DNA of 64,000 bases, taken from an uncultured Acetatifactor sp. (GTDB lineage Bacteria > Bacillota > Clostridia > Lachnospirales > Lachnospiraceae). The stretch covers positions 161,783-225,782 of the forward strand of contig CAJTMX010000001.1 of the NCBI GenBank assembly GCA_910577235.1, written 5' to 3'. This document shows positions 1-8,677 of this stretch, in pieces. Both the position numbers and the translations under genes were made by a program. Numbering within the stretch: the stretch's first letter is position 1; each line of letters opens with the position of its first letter. The notes under the pieces are model-generated. The model made no database searches. It was not told the DNA's origin and saw only the letters and a list, made by a program, of their open reading frames with translations.

Positions 1-588
1 GAATGCGCGAATCTGGTGGAAAGGATTGCCGGAGCGCTCCGGGGAAACATGCAGCGGATCATGGGCTTTTTCCGGCTTGACAAGCTGGACAGGAAGATAC
101 CTGTGGTCCTTTATTCGGATACGGACGCCTATGTTGCCCATATTGAGGAGTGCGGGCAGAGGTATTATGATTGGATGATAGCGGATACTTTTGACGGTAG
201 GATTCACATACTGTCCCTTGAGGCTTGCCGGAGCCGCTCTTCCCATGCCGGAATGGATGAAGAAGAATATACCCGCCTGATCGTCCATGAGTTCGTACAT
301 ATCTGTCAGCAGCAGGTGGAACCCAACTGCTACGGCTGCATCTGGTTTTGGGAGGCGCTGGCCACCAATCTGGCGGGGCAGGAGCATGCCCCGGTGGAAA
401 TTCTCTGTAACAGGGAGGAATTGATGTTTCATTATCAGGAATTGCCGAACGCGTACGCTGTGTCCTACCTGTTGGGAAAATATATGCTGGAACATATGTC
501 GCCGCAGCAGATCTACGATTACATTCGCAGACCGGCGCAGCTATGGGAGGATACGGAGAAAATACTACAGGCGGCAACCCTGCCGTGA
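1..588 (+). CDS. Metallopeptidase of the peptidase-MA-like (gluzincin) group, 5' partial
   Basis: The frame is open to the first base of the window, so the gene almost certainly starts upstream; the first internal start is a GTG at 16 with no good ribosome site. Counting from that GTG, HEFVH at residues 91-95 fits the HExxH zinc motif, and WFWEALA around residues 110-116 fits the W-x-x-E-x-x-A helix that gives the third zinc ligand in peptidase-MA-like enzymes. No signal peptide can be judged because the N-terminus is missing. The substrate is unknown. It ends about 150 bases before the MarR gene and is probably a separate unit. The metalloprotease call is fairly firm; the exact family is inference. 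Confidence 0.6.
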   Translation, partial: ECANLVERIAGALRGNMQRIMGFFRLDKLDRKIPVVLYSDTDAYVAHIEECGQRYYDWMIADTFDGRIHILSLEACRSRSSHAGMDEEEYTRLIVHEFVHICQQQVEPNCYGCIWFWEALATNLAGQEHAPVEILCNREELMFHYQELPNAYAVSYLLGKYMLEHMSPQQIYDYIRRPAQLWEDTEKILQAATLP

Positions 589-674
589 TTCCGTCCAGAC
601 GTTCCGGTTCCGGGGCGTACATTTGCAGCAGTTTTCTGATTTAATTGAGATAATATGGCCGATTAAGTTTTTTC

Positions 675-717
675 TTGACAATATATAAATTTGTACTAAA
701 ATAGTTCTAAAAAGAAC
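675..717 (+). promoter_or_regulatory. Promoter and palindromic operator of the MarR gene
   Basis: TTGACA at 675-680 is followed after 17 bases by AAAATA (698-703), a weak -10 box. A short palindrome, GTTCT-AAAA-AGAAC, sits at 704-717 just behind the -10, where a bound repressor would block transcription. MarR proteins usually bind such palindromes and repress themselves, so autoregulation is likely. This is inferred from position; no binding data exist here. Confidence 0.5.
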
Positions 718-737
718 AAAAGTATTAAGGGGGCCAT

Positions 738-1178
738 ATGATTCCATTGAACCCATGGGAACATCATAACGTGATCAAGACGCTGTATTCCAAATGTGTA
801 GAAGATGTATGCATCCGGCATGAGATCACCCGGATGGAGTTGGACATTCTGCTCTTTCTGGCGAATAATCCCTGCTTTGACACCGCTACGGATATCGTGG
901 AGACCCGGTATCTGTCCAAGTCCCAAGTATCATCCTCCGTCGGATCACTGGAGGAGCGCGGATATATCCGCAGGGAATATACAGGGAACAATAAAAAGAC
1001 GGCGCATCTGCGGATATGCGGTCCGGCGAAGTCTGTTATTGAGGACGGAAGGGAGGCGCAGGAGAGGTTTGTTTCCGTCATGCTACAGGGGCTGAGCGAA
1101 GAAGAATGCGCGTGTTTGAAACATTGTTTTGAGTGTATGTGGGAGAATATCGACTGTTACTTGAAAGCCGCCGAATAA
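738..1178 (+). CDS. MarR-family transcriptional regulator
   Basis: A 146-residue protein of usual MarR length. The central winged helix-turn-helix runs roughly from residue 30 to 100, with the recognition segment YLSKSQVSSSVGSLEERGYI near residues 56-75 and a wing near GNNKKTAHLRI. The usual DRR of the wing is replaced by NNKK, so it is a divergent member. ATG at 738 follows AAGGGGG with proper spacing. It lies upstream of, and in the same direction as, a TSUP exporter gene 78 bases downstream, which may be its target together with its own promoter. The ligand is unknown. Confidence 0.85.
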   Translation: MIPLNPWEHHNVIKTLYSKCVEDVCIRHEITRMELDILLFLANNPCFDTATDIVETRYLSKSQVSSSVGSLEERGYIRREYTGNNKKTAHLRICGPAKSVIEDGREAQERFVSVMLQGLSEEECACLKHCFECMWENIDCYLKAAE

Positions 1179-1256
1179 CAATAAGCGCGGAATTACTTGC
1201 TGTAACAAAAAGTAATAGAGGGAGAAAAACAAAGACTTTTTGGGGAGGACACAAGG

Positions 1257-2027
1257 ATGCTTTTTAAGTTTATCATTTGCTTTCTGGCGGGGATAGGGGC
1301 CGGGCTGGGCACCGGATTCGCGGGCATGAGCGCTGCCGCCGTGATCAGCCCCATGCTCATCACTTTTCTGGGACTTCCGGCTTATGAGGCGGTGGGAATC
1401 GCACTGGCAAGCGATGTTCTGGCCAGTGCCGTCAGCGCCTATACTTACGGAAAAAACAAGAATCTGGACATTCGCAATGGCCTGGTGATGATGGCCACGG
1501 TGCTGCTGTTTACTCTGGGTGGGAGCTGGATGGCCAGTAAGGTCCCGAATACTGCCATGGGGAATTTTTCCGTTTTTATGACACTGCTGCTGGGTATTAA
1601 GTTTATCGTAAAACCCGTTATGACCACCAGGGAATCCATGAACCGGGTCAGCGGGAAAAAACGGGTTATACAGTCCATAATCTGCGGAACCGTGGTGGGC
1701 TTTATCTGCGGTTTTATCGGCGCGGGCGGGGGCATGATGATGTTGCTGATCCTTACCAGCGTACTGGGGTATGAACTGAAAACGGCGGTGGGAACCAGCG
1801 TGTTTATTATGGCATTCACTGCACTGACCGGATCGGTGAGCCATTTTGCCATCGGAGGGATGCCGGATATATGGTGTCTGCTCTTCTGCGTGGGGGCCAC
1901 GCTGTTATGGGCCAGAATAGCAGCCAAGTTTGCCAACAAAGCCAGCGCGGTCACTTTAAACAGGGCTACCGGCGTGGTGCTGGCGGTGCTGGGTGCGGCG
2001 ATCCTCGCGGTGAATTATCTGTCCTGA
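1257..2027 (+). CDS. TSUP (TauE/SafE) family membrane permease
   Basis: A 256-residue, strongly hydrophobic protein with about eight membrane segments in two similar halves. The glycine-rich start of each half is visible: GAGLGTGFAGMSAAAV near residue 14 and GFICGFIGAGGGMM near residue 149. Both are typical of TSUP proteins, which export sulfite, sulfonates or other organosulfur anions. The ATG at 1257 is preceded by GGGGAGG. The gene follows the MarR regulator and may be controlled by it. Substrate cannot be read from sequence. Confidence 0.85.
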   Translation: MLFKFIICFLAGIGAGLGTGFAGMSAAAVISPMLITFLGLPAYEAVGIALASDVLASAVSAYTYGKNKNLDIRNGLVMMATVLLFTLGGSWMASKVPNTAMGNFSVFMTLLLGIKFIVKPVMTTRESMNRVSGKKRVIQSIICGTVVGFICGFIGAGGGMMMLLILTSVLGYELKTAVGTSVFIMAFTALTGSVSHFAIGGMPDIWCLLFCVGATLLWARIAAKFANKASAVTLNRATGVVLAVLGAAILAVNYLS

Positions 2028-2137
2028 GAGCGGGGCGCACAGGAGCGGGCCGGCAGCTTGCAGCATTTTACTTTTTTTGCCAGGATTGGGGCAGGGAAAT
2101 ATGGTATGCTTGTAAAAAAAGTAGGAGGTGTCAGGTT

Positions 2138-2638
2138 GTGGAATGGTTGACCAAAATGAATGAGGCTTTGGCCTATATTGAGGAGAATCTGGAGGCCAGG
2201 GAGCTGAAGGATACGGATATTAAGATCATTGATTTGGCGGCAAAATACGGGTATGATTCCCCGGAGGCATTTACAAGGGCTTTCCGGGCGTTTCACGGTA
2301 TAGCGCCCTCCGCGGTGAGAAAAGGCGGGAGCGTAAAGGAATATCCGCCGATATCTCTTAAGGTCACAGTTCAGGAGGGCAGCACGATGCTGGGAGACAA
2401 GTCTCTGGTGCGCATGGAGGAGTTAAGCGGCCGCAGGGGCGTGGTATTTACGGTAAATTGTCAGGAACCGGAGACTGAGGCATGGAATCTCATGCGGGAA
2501 TGGGCGGTGAAAAATCTCAGAGATTATCAGGCCAGAAGATATATCGGATACGCTCCGGGCGGACATCATCCTGACGGGCCGGAGGAGACCGCTCATGAGT
2601 ATTGTGCCATGATGATCCTGCACAGTGATGTTGGATAG
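2138..2638 (+). pseudogene. AraC-family regulator with GyrI-like effector domain, 3' truncated
   Basis: GTG at 2138 lies 9 bases after an AGGAGG site (2123-2128). The first ~65 residues hold the second half of an AraC DNA-binding domain (AAKYGYDSPEAFTRAFRAFH), followed by the start of a GyrI-like effector-binding domain. The protein stops at 166 residues; relatives of this AraC-GyrI design are near 280-300. The loss of the C-terminus coincides with a drop in GC and the start of mobile DNA, so the gene was probably cut by an insertion at about 2633-2640. The missing 3' part is not recognisable anywhere in the window. Function is probably lost. Confidence 0.7.
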
Positions 2639-2668
2639 TGCGTAGGGACGACAAACAAATACAAATAA

Positions 2669-2685
2669 AAAAGGGACTTCCTCAA
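2669..2685 (+). repeat. 17-bp inverted repeat, left copy
   Basis: AAAAGGGACTTCCTCAA here is the exact reverse complement of 6865-6881, which lies just in front of the recombinase start. The two copies are 4.2 kb apart and bracket the relaxase and cargo. They may be recombinase-binding or end sequences of the small element, or mark an inversion. Confidence 0.5.
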
Positions 2686-2890
2686 TCCTTAAAAGGCTAT
2701 GACAGCAACGGTTATAGTCTTTTTTCATGCGGTAATTACCGTATGAAATGAACTCCTATTCCCCCAAGCGGAGAAATACCCAACAATGATATTCCGCAAT
2801 CCAAACTCCCGACAATTAACGAGAAAAAATCATATATAAGCACTGAAACCAATCAATCATATCAATCCATATCACAGGAGGGCAAAGACC

Positions 2891-3499
2891 ATGAATAAAA
2901 AGCAGGAACAACAGATTTTGAACTATTACAGTACCGCCGACAAATATATCCGTAGTAGGACACACTCCAATGCGCATCAGAGCGTATTTACAAAAGAAAA
3001 CGATAAATACCAGTGGCTTGTGTTGGAACAGAAAAGCCAATGCGAAGTAGAGGTAAGGCAGACCGACAATCATGGAACAATCACAGCGAGGGATAATTAC
3101 GAACTGACAAGAAATCTCCCTAAGTGCGTGGGCGTGGAGCGTTTATGTGAGGGTGCAAATTTTCAGATACCTTTTAATGCTGATGAAATCAACTTAATCT
3201 ATCAGTTTGGGGAGCAGAGCAAAACGGAAACGTGCGCCAGTCTGTCCGCTATCCTTCCGCAGATAAATGACAGCGACACCAAGCAGACAGTAAGCGACAC
3301 TTTGAAGAAATTAAATGCCCTGTCAGAAGAAACGTGTGCGGAACTGACCGCAACCACCAAAAGACGGAAAATGACCGAGCGTGACCATTCCGTAATGGCA
3401 AGGTTAGCCAGAGCAAAGGAGCAGGCAAAACAGCCGACAGTTGCCGAGGGAAAAAAGCACAGAACCCACAGTAAGGGAAAGGGGGATATGACACTATGA
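2891..3499 (+). CDS. Conserved hypothetical protein of mobilizable elements
   Basis: A 202-residue soluble protein with a Lys/Arg-rich tail (KKHRTHSKGKG). It has no recognisable catalytic motif. GGAGGGC lies before the ATG at 2891. It overlaps the next gene by four bases (ATGA type), so the two are translated together. Its place at the left end of a Tn4451-like element, ahead of relaxase genes, suggests an element-specific role. I recall similar proteins in clostridial conjugative and mobilizable transposons but cannot name a function. Confidence 0.7.
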   Translation: MNKKQEQQILNYYSTADKYIRSRTHSNAHQSVFTKENDKYQWLVLEQKSQCEVEVRQTDNHGTITARDNYELTRNLPKCVGVERLCEGANFQIPFNADEINLIYQFGEQSKTETCASLSAILPQINDSDTKQTVSDTLKKLNALSEETCAELTATTKRRKMTERDHSVMARLARAKEQAKQPTVAEGKKHRTHSKGKGDMTL

Positions 3500-3777
3500 A
3501 ACTTTCCCGATACGAACAAGAAAGCATAGTCAATTACAATGCAGGAGAACAGACCGCCACTGTCTACACAAGGGATAAGGCAGTCATGCGGAAACTTGAT
3601 ACGCTTGTTGCCGACTTCCCCGATACATACAAGCTGATAGAGCAGGACGAGGTATCTAAGACCTATTCCTTTCCGAAATCATACGTCAGTTACCGCAAAC
3701 CGAGGGCAGTCAGTACCGAGCAGAGGGAACGAGCAAGGCAGATGATGATTGCAAAGAATAAAGCAAAGGGAGATTAA
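3496..3777 (+). CDS. Small conserved protein of mobilizable elements
   Basis: A 93-residue basic protein beginning MKLSRYEQESIVNYNAGEQ. Its ATG overlaps the stop of the upstream gene, showing coupled translation. The body resembles a short alpha/beta domain, and the C-terminus (EQRERARQMMIAKNKAK) is highly charged. Proteins with this opening are, to my memory, common companions of recombinases and relaxases in Firmicute elements; no function is established. Confidence 0.7.
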   Translation: MKLSRYEQESIVNYNAGEQTATVYTRDKAVMRKLDTLVADFPDTYKLIEQDEVSKTYSFPKSYVSYRKPRAVSTEQRERARQMMIAKNKAKGD

Positions 3778-3863
3778 GCAAAATTTAATAGAATTGTGTG
3801 TGCTGTTGTGGTAAAATAACAGCGTTGAATAATTCAATAAATTAACGGCTAAGGAGATTAATC

Positions 3864-4658
3864 ATGATAGACAAACGCACATCAATCGGAGTTACTATAC
3901 TGACAATAATAATGACCTTTATGGAAATGACCGCATTACCTGCGGCTTTATTCTGTAATATACAAATAAAGGATATAGAACCAATTTATTTTTCTTTGAT
4001 GATAAATTTTATATTTGCTTTTGCTTTATGTTATGTATGCAGGAAAACCATTATAAAAGAGTGGAAATTTGGATTGCAATTTCAAAATATACTGATTGGT
4101 TTGAAAAGATATGGTATTCCATCCCTTGTTGCTACACTTATAGTGGCAGTTGCTTTCTGTATAGGGCTTTCACCGTTTGATAATAAACCAACAATATATA
4201 GAGTTATTGTAGAGGGCGTTGTGTATTATATAGGCGTTGCAATAATGGAGGAAATTTATCTGAGAGGGTTGTTACAGAATATCATTGAAAAATGGTTTGG
4301 CAAACGAGATAATGCTACATTATATGCCGTTATTATTTCATCTGCACTATTTGGTTTTGGGCATATTTTTGGTGCACTTGGGCAACCAATTTTAACAATT
4401 ATTTGCAAAGCTGTTTGGGCTACTGCATTAGGAGTTTACTTTGGGGCAGTTTATGTCAAAACCCGAAATTTATGGATACCAATTATTTTACATTTTGTAG
4501 TGGATTTGTGCGGTATACCATTTTGTTTTTCTAAAAGTAATCAATATCCAACAATAGGATTAGTTTTCTGTTTAATAATGTATTTGTTATTAGGAATATA
4601 CGGCATTTATATTATCCACAAAAATAATGATAACTTCTGCCCTATTTACAAGCATTAA
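3864..4658 (+). CDS. CPBP family intramembrane glutamic endopeptidase
   Basis: A 264-residue protein with about seven to eight hydrophobic segments. The three CPBP motifs are present: EEIYLRG at residues 129-135 (EExxxR), FGFGHIFG near residue 161 (F-x-x-x-H), and ILHFVVD near residue 208. These place the active site inside the membrane as in Rce1/CPBP proteases, which process prenylated proteins or bacteriocins, or give self-immunity. The gene is much more AT-rich than the chromosome and is flanked by element genes, so it is likely transferred cargo. A terminator follows at 4715. Confidence 0.85.
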   Translation: MIDKRTSIGVTILTIIMTFMEMTALPAALFCNIQIKDIEPIYFSLMINFIFAFALCYVCRKTIIKEWKFGLQFQNILIGLKRYGIPSLVATLIVAVAFCIGLSPFDNKPTIYRVIVEGVVYYIGVAIMEEIYLRGLLQNIIEKWFGKRDNATLYAVIISSALFGFGHIFGALGQPILTIICKAVWATALGVYFGAVYVKTRNLWIPIILHFVVDLCGIPFCFSKSNQYPTIGLVFCLIMYLLLGIYGIYIIHKNNDNFCPIYKH

Positions 4659-4714
4659 AATGAAAAAATTATTTGACAGAGCAGAAATATAAAAACTGAA
4701 TATTGTTTACCATT

Positions 4715-4755
4715 AGGTAGCGATTATCTTAACAGACAATCCGCTACCTTTTTTA
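4715..4755 (+). terminator. Rho-independent terminator after the CPBP gene
   Basis: The arms AGGTAGCG (4715-4722) and CGCTACCT (4742-4749) pair perfectly and lead into a run of T. It separates the CPBP cargo from the mobilization genes. Confidence 0.7.
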
Positions 4756-4801
4756 TTTTCAGAAACTATCAACACAGCACAGAAAGAATGAGGTATCAGA
4801 A

Positions 4802-5020
4802 ATGATTGAGAGCAAGAATGACACAAGCAAAAACTTAGAAAAGGCATTGCAGGCATTGAAACAGGCGCAACAGCGTGTAGCCAACGAAAAGAAAAAGCAG
4901 AACGAGAAGAAACGCAAAGCCGAGAAACCACTCCCCCACAATCTACTCTCCCCAATGCCGAAAATGAAAGCGAGGGCGGTACAGAATGACGAGGGCAACG
5001 GAACTGGAAAGCCGAGGTAA
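4802..5020 (+). pseudogene. Relaxase accessory protein remnant (DUF3847-like)
   Basis: The first ~40 residues (LEKALQALKQAQQRVANEKK onward) form a charged coiled coil like DUF3847 proteins found before MobA/MobL relaxases. After KRKAEK the frame turns into proline/basic text with no family look. A second frame at 4954-4989 reads an acidic tail, NAENESEGGTE then stop, which looks like the original C-terminus. A deletion with frameshift is the simplest explanation. Confidence 0.55.
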
Positions 5021-5043
5021 CGTATTCACCCTGTTTACAGGGT

Positions 5044-5082
5044 GCGCACAGATATACCACCAGAGGTGGTATATCTGTGCGC
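5044..5082. repeat. Perfect 18-bp inverted repeat with 3-base loop, probable oriT hairpin
   Basis: GCGCACAGATATACCACC (5044-5061) pairs with its exact complement at 5065-5082 around AGA. It lies about 220 bases upstream of the relaxase start, where oriT hairpins of mobilizable elements sit. No T-run follows, so it does not look like a terminator. The nick site itself cannot be assigned. Confidence 0.55.
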
Positions 5083-5299
5083 TCTCCGAGGGGCAAGTTT
5101 CACTTGCATGGACTCCTGCGGAGGGCATTGTCTGTCTTGCGACAGACAAAAGGGGAAACGACAATTCCCCTTCGCAAGCTGCGCTTGCTACCCTTTAGTG
5201 AACTTTGCGTTCAGACAAAAGCCAAAGTGCGGCTTTTATCTGCCCACAAAGTCTATGGGTGCGCCCCTCTACCCTATCGGCAGAATGTAGGTGCTGCAT

Positions 5300-6051
5300 A
5301 TGGGTAATGTCACAAAACAGGCAAGCACACGTTTCTCCATAGTCAAGCGGAGCAAGGGGCAGTCGTCAGTTGAGAAAGCGTCCTATATTAGCAGGAGCGT
5401 TCTTGTGAGCGAATATGACGGGCAGACCTACCGCCCGAAATATCTTGAAGATTTAGTCCACAGCGAAATCACTCTCCCACCCAATGCGCCTAAAGAATAT
5501 GCAGACCGAGCCACTTTATGGAACGCTGTTGAACTGTCAGAGAAAGGGCAGAAATCACAGCTTGCGAGAATGTTAAAAGCGTCACTTCCCAAACAGCGGA
5601 TAAGGAACAGAGATACCAAGAGTTGGAAACGGTACATCTTTCAAAGGGGCAGAAACTAAGCCGATTAAAGGAACTGTCAAAAATGTATGCCCTTTTTGCG
5701 CCAATCCAAGCCACCTATAAGGAGAGCCAGTCACTCAAAGGATTTGCGAAAATGAAATACGATAAGGAGCATAAGGACAGCTTATCGAAGTACCCCGAAT
5801 TAAAGGAGCGTATGCAGAGCCTTTTACAGAATGGCGAGAAGATAACGCCGAAACAGTGGAAAGCCGAGATACAGTCTTTGCAGTCCGAGTATGACAGTAT
5901 CGGCAAAGAGCAGACCAAGACTGCCACAGAATTAGCGTATGCGGAAGTTATCAGCTATAACAAGAAAAATCTTGAAAGAGCGCTTCAGAACGAGAGCCGA
6001 CAGCACAATAAACAACAAAGCAGGACTAAGCGGAGGGAGGAAGAAATTTGA
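5300..6051 (+). pseudogene. MobA/MobL-type relaxase with deleted catalytic core
   Basis: Starting at ATG 5300, the first ~105 residues look like the N-terminus of a MobA/MobL relaxase (ASTRFSIVKRSKGQSSVEKA, later LARMLKASLP). The frame then fails and stops at 5659. From about 5624 another frame, open to 6051, reads the C-terminal part (ETVHLSKGQKLSRLKELSK, later KMKYDKEHKDSL). The segment that should hold the HUH three-histidine motif is missing. It is therefore an internal deletion plus frameshift, and the element cannot make its own functional relaxase. Confidence 0.75.
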
Positions 6052-6118
6052 TAGAAATATGAGCATAATTGTGGTATGATTTTGATTAAACAAATTTAAG
6101 GTATGGAGTAACAATGAG

Positions 6119-6547
6119 ATGACTAAGGAAATTAAAGTTTATGAACCAATCTTTTTTATATTTTTTGGAATATTTCATTTACACAGAATATGGGGACTGA
6201 TTGACAGGGAAACTTATTCAAAATTTTGGATTGGTGTAATGAAAAACAAGGGTATGTTTTACTATTTTTTAATGGGAGTTTTAACTATTCTTTGCATATG
6301 TGGCATAGTTACTTTTCTTAAAAATTGGAAAAATAATTATTGGTGGCGTTGGATTTATCTTTTTGGTGGTAGTTATTTATTGTTTGATTTATTTGCCATT
6401 GCTACGGGATTGAAATTTTGGGAAAGACTTTTATTAAAAATGTTTGATGTATCTGCACCGTATTGGAATATACTATGGATTTCTTTTGTATTATTAGGTG
6501 CTTTTTCATTTGCTTTAGGGATTAGATTGTTATTACAAAAGAAATAA
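6119..6547 (+). CDS. Small integral membrane protein, unknown
   Basis: A 142-residue protein with four clear hydrophobic helices separated by short basic loops (KNWKNNYWWRW; LKFWERLLLK). It is very AT-rich, rich in Phe, Trp and Tyr, and carries no motif I can link to a family. A four-helix design of this size occurs in DoxX-like and small transporter families, but nothing decides the matter. It lies between the relaxase remnant and the recombinase and is probably cargo. Confidence 0.6.
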   Translation: MTKEIKVYEPIFFIFFGIFHLHRIWGLIDRETYSKFWIGVMKNKGMFYYFLMGVLTILCICGIVTFLKNWKNNYWWRWIYLFGGSYLLFDLFAIATGLKFWERLLLKMFDVSAPYWNILWISFVLLGAFSFALGIRLLLQKK

Positions 6548-6601
6548 TATTCAGCTTATCAGGTATTACCACAATCACAACAAAATAAGTAACACAGCGT
6601 C

Positions 6602-6629
6602 AGAGCGTATAGAAAAATCTATGCGCTCT
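6602..6629 (+). terminator. Hairpin after the membrane protein gene
   Basis: AGAGCGTATAGA (6602-6613) pairs with TCTATGCGCTCT (6618-6629) with one wobble, followed by ATTTTATT. Likely a terminator or the leader hairpin of the next small gene. Confidence 0.45.
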
Positions 6630-6653
6630 ATTTTATTGTAAAGGAGCAGATTT

Positions 6654-6827
6654 ATGAGCAAAGACAGCAAGGTACAGCATAGAGCCACCCGACAGCACCC
6701 ACCCACAAAAATTATCGTGCAAAGGCACTATGTAGGCACTGAAAAAATGGAAACGGTATTCAAGCGGATAGCCGGGGAACAGATAACAAAAAAGGTTAAG
6801 GAGATAGCGGAAAACAACGTAAATTAG
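6654..6827 (+). CDS. Small basic protein upstream of the recombinase
   Basis: A 57-residue protein (MSKDSKVQHRATRQHPPTKI at its start) preceded by AAAGGAG eight bases before the ATG. It is lysine- and arginine-rich, and its C-terminal half (ETVFKRIAGEQITKKVKEIA) looks helical. Its position directly in front of the serine recombinase gene is that of small excision-accessory or directionality factors in Tn4451-like elements. That role is inference from place and charge only. Confidence 0.55.
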   Translation: MSKDSKVQHRATRQHPPTKIIVQRHYVGTEKMETVFKRIAGEQITKKVKEIAENNVN

Positions 6828-6864
6828 CACTGGAAACGGAAAAGGGAATATAGTATAATAGGAG

Positions 6865-6881
6865 TTGAGGAAGTCCCTTTT
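6865..6881 (-). repeat. 17-bp inverted repeat, right copy
   Basis: Exact reverse complement of 2669-2685. It ends 16 bases before the recombinase start codon, between its likely promoter (TATAAT-like at about 6851) and its ribosome site, so it could also be a regulatory site. Confidence 0.5.
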
Positions 6882-6897
6882 CATTAAGGAGGACGAC

Positions 6898-7548
6898 ATG
6901 AAAAGGGCAAAACTGAATAACGACAAAATCACTGCTTTATATTGCAGGCTTTCCAAAGACGACGGCACGAACAACGAGAGCATGAGCATCAGCACACAGA
7001 AAACCATGCTGAAAGATTACGCAAAGCGCAACGGTTTTCTGAACTGCCAGTTCTACGTTGATGACGGTTACAGCGGTACGAACTACGACCGCCCCGCTTT
7101 CCGACAGCTTATCGAGGACATACAGGACGGGGAAGTGTCAACGCTCATCACAAAAGACCTGTCACGTTTGGGGAGGAATTATCTTGAAACGGGTACTTAT
7201 ATCGAGGTGTTTTTCCCCAACCATAATGTACGTTACATTGCAATCAATGACGGCGTGGACTCCATAGACAACGCACAAATGGATATTACACCGTTCCGCA
7301 ACATCATCAATGAAATGTACGCAAAGGACACGTCAAGGAAAATCAAGAGCGCACTCCACGCAAGGAGAATGCAGGGCAAGTATATGGCTACTACCGCCCC
7401 ATTCGGTTATCAGAAAGACGAGAAAGACCATAACCACCTTGTCATTGATGAAGTGACCGCCCCTGTTGTGGAACTGATTTTCTCAATCGCCGAGGAGGGT
7501 GTGGGGCTTGTCCTATTAAGGCAAAAATGGTGTATAATACAAACATGA
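6898..7548 (+). pseudogene. Large serine recombinase (TnpX/resolvase type), 3' truncated
   Basis: ATG 6898 follows AAGGAGG. The resolvase domain is intact: YCRLSKDDG near residue 15 with the nucleophilic serine in it, then GYSGTNYDRPAF, and LITKDLSRLGRNYLETG with the conserved arginine. The recombinase domain begins (APFGYQKDEKDHNHLVID) but the text becomes foreign after EEGVGLVL at about residue 205 and stops at 216. TnpX-type enzymes are over 500 residues, so the DNA-binding and coiled-coil parts are gone. It should be unable to excise the element. Confidence 0.85.
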
Positions 7549-7887
7549 GCAGGGTTTAGTTTAGGCGCAACAGAGAAAAAAGAACAGAGAAAAACGCAAC
7601 AGAGAGAATTTTTAGTAGAATTTAATATAGATTTTGCAACAATTACTGCATGCGGAGAATGTTGTGTAGGATGTAAGAAAAAAGAAGATGGCATTTGTCA
7701 AGGTTGCATAGAGTCAGATGGACATTGTATGGAATGGACGCAATCCAATGGCTGTCCAATACATAAATGTGCAAGAGAACATAAAGTTCAGTTCTGCGGA
7801 TTATGTGAGGAATTTCCTTGTGATAAATTAAAGGAATGGGTTTCTTCTGAGAATCCGGAAAGAATTGATAATTTAAAAAGAATATAA
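7549..7887 (+). pseudogene. DUF3795 protein remnant lacking a start codon
   Basis: Immediately after the recombinase stop and in the same frame, 112 codons are open and read a cysteine-rich domain: ACGECCVGCKKKEDGICQGC, then GCPIHKCAREHKVQFCGLCE and EFPCDKL. This is the DUF3795 pattern, probably a metal-binding module. No ATG, GTG or TTG lies before the domain, so it seems to have lost its start by recombination with the recombinase gene. A TATAAT at about 7532 might once have served as its promoter. Confidence 0.6.
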
Positions 7888-7951
7888 TAACTTCCAATAT
7901 GAAGAATAGCTCAAAAAAACTAGAATTTATATAAGACAAGGAGAAATGTTT

Positions 7952-8443
7952 ATGGCAAAGATAATAGCAATCTGTGGGAAAATATGTTGCGGAAAAACCT
8001 ATTACGCCAATCAAATAAAAGAAAAAGAGAACGCAGTTATTTTATCATGCGATGAATTAACAAAGGATTTGTTTGATAATGATTTGGGTGAGAAACACGA
8101 CGAAATGGCGTTAAGAATTTGGAACTATTTTAAGAGGAAATCGGTGGAATTGGTAAATATAGGTTGTACTGTGATTTTGGATTGGGGTTTTTGGAGCTTA
8201 GAAAACAGAAGAAGCTTAACCGAGTTTTGTCACTCTCAGAATGTTCATTGTGAATGGCATTACATTGATGTTAATGACCAAACATGGAATAAAAACATTG
8301 AAGAACGAAACTGTAGGGTATTAAATGGCGAAGGTGGTTCAGATTATTATCTGGATGAAGGTCTTATGGGAAAATTATTGTCCATGTGGGAAGCACCTTC
8401 TAAAGATGAAATAGATGTTTGGTATACATTAGAAAGAAAATAG
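7952..8443 (+). CDS. P-loop kinase (AAA_33 / zeta-toxin-like nucleotide kinase)
   Basis: A 163-residue protein. ATG 7952 is preferred over ATG 7946 because AAGGAG at 7938-7943 is then eight bases away. The Walker A motif GKICCGKT is at residues 9-16. An Asp in LSCDEL and the charged stretch IEERNCR fit the substrate and lid parts of small kinases of the AAA_33 group, which phosphorylate small molecules or act in RNA repair and resistance. AT-rich codon use matches the neighbouring cargo. Substrate unknown. Confidence 0.75.
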   Translation: MAKIIAICGKICCGKTYYANQIKEKENAVILSCDELTKDLFDNDLGEKHDEMALRIWNYFKRKSVELVNIGCTVILDWGFWSLENRRSLTEFCHSQNVHCEWHYIDVNDQTWNKNIEERNCRVLNGEGGSDYYLDEGLMGKLLSMWEAPSKDEIDVWYTLERK

Positions 8444-8545
8444 AATTGTTATATAGAGAACAACGAATCTCAATTTGTCGAACACACGAAACTTTCAGGT
8501 TGTACCTGAGTTTATGTGAAGAGAATTAAATACAAATGACCTAAG

Positions 8546-8580
8546 AGCCATTGTGGACGATAATCTACAGTGGCTTTTTT
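8546..8580 (+). terminator. Rho-independent terminator
   Basis: AGCCATTGT (8546-8554) pairs with ACAGTGGCT (8567-8575) with one wobble and is followed by six T. It ends the kinase cargo unit; 8444-8677 otherwise shows no gene. Confidence 0.65.
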
Positions 8581-8677
8581 CATGCAATGAAATGATAGGA
8601 GGTACTAAAAAGTCCTTGACATTTCGTTTCAGGAGGCACTTCCTTATCGGGCATTAACACAAAAGGAGAGCAAACGA

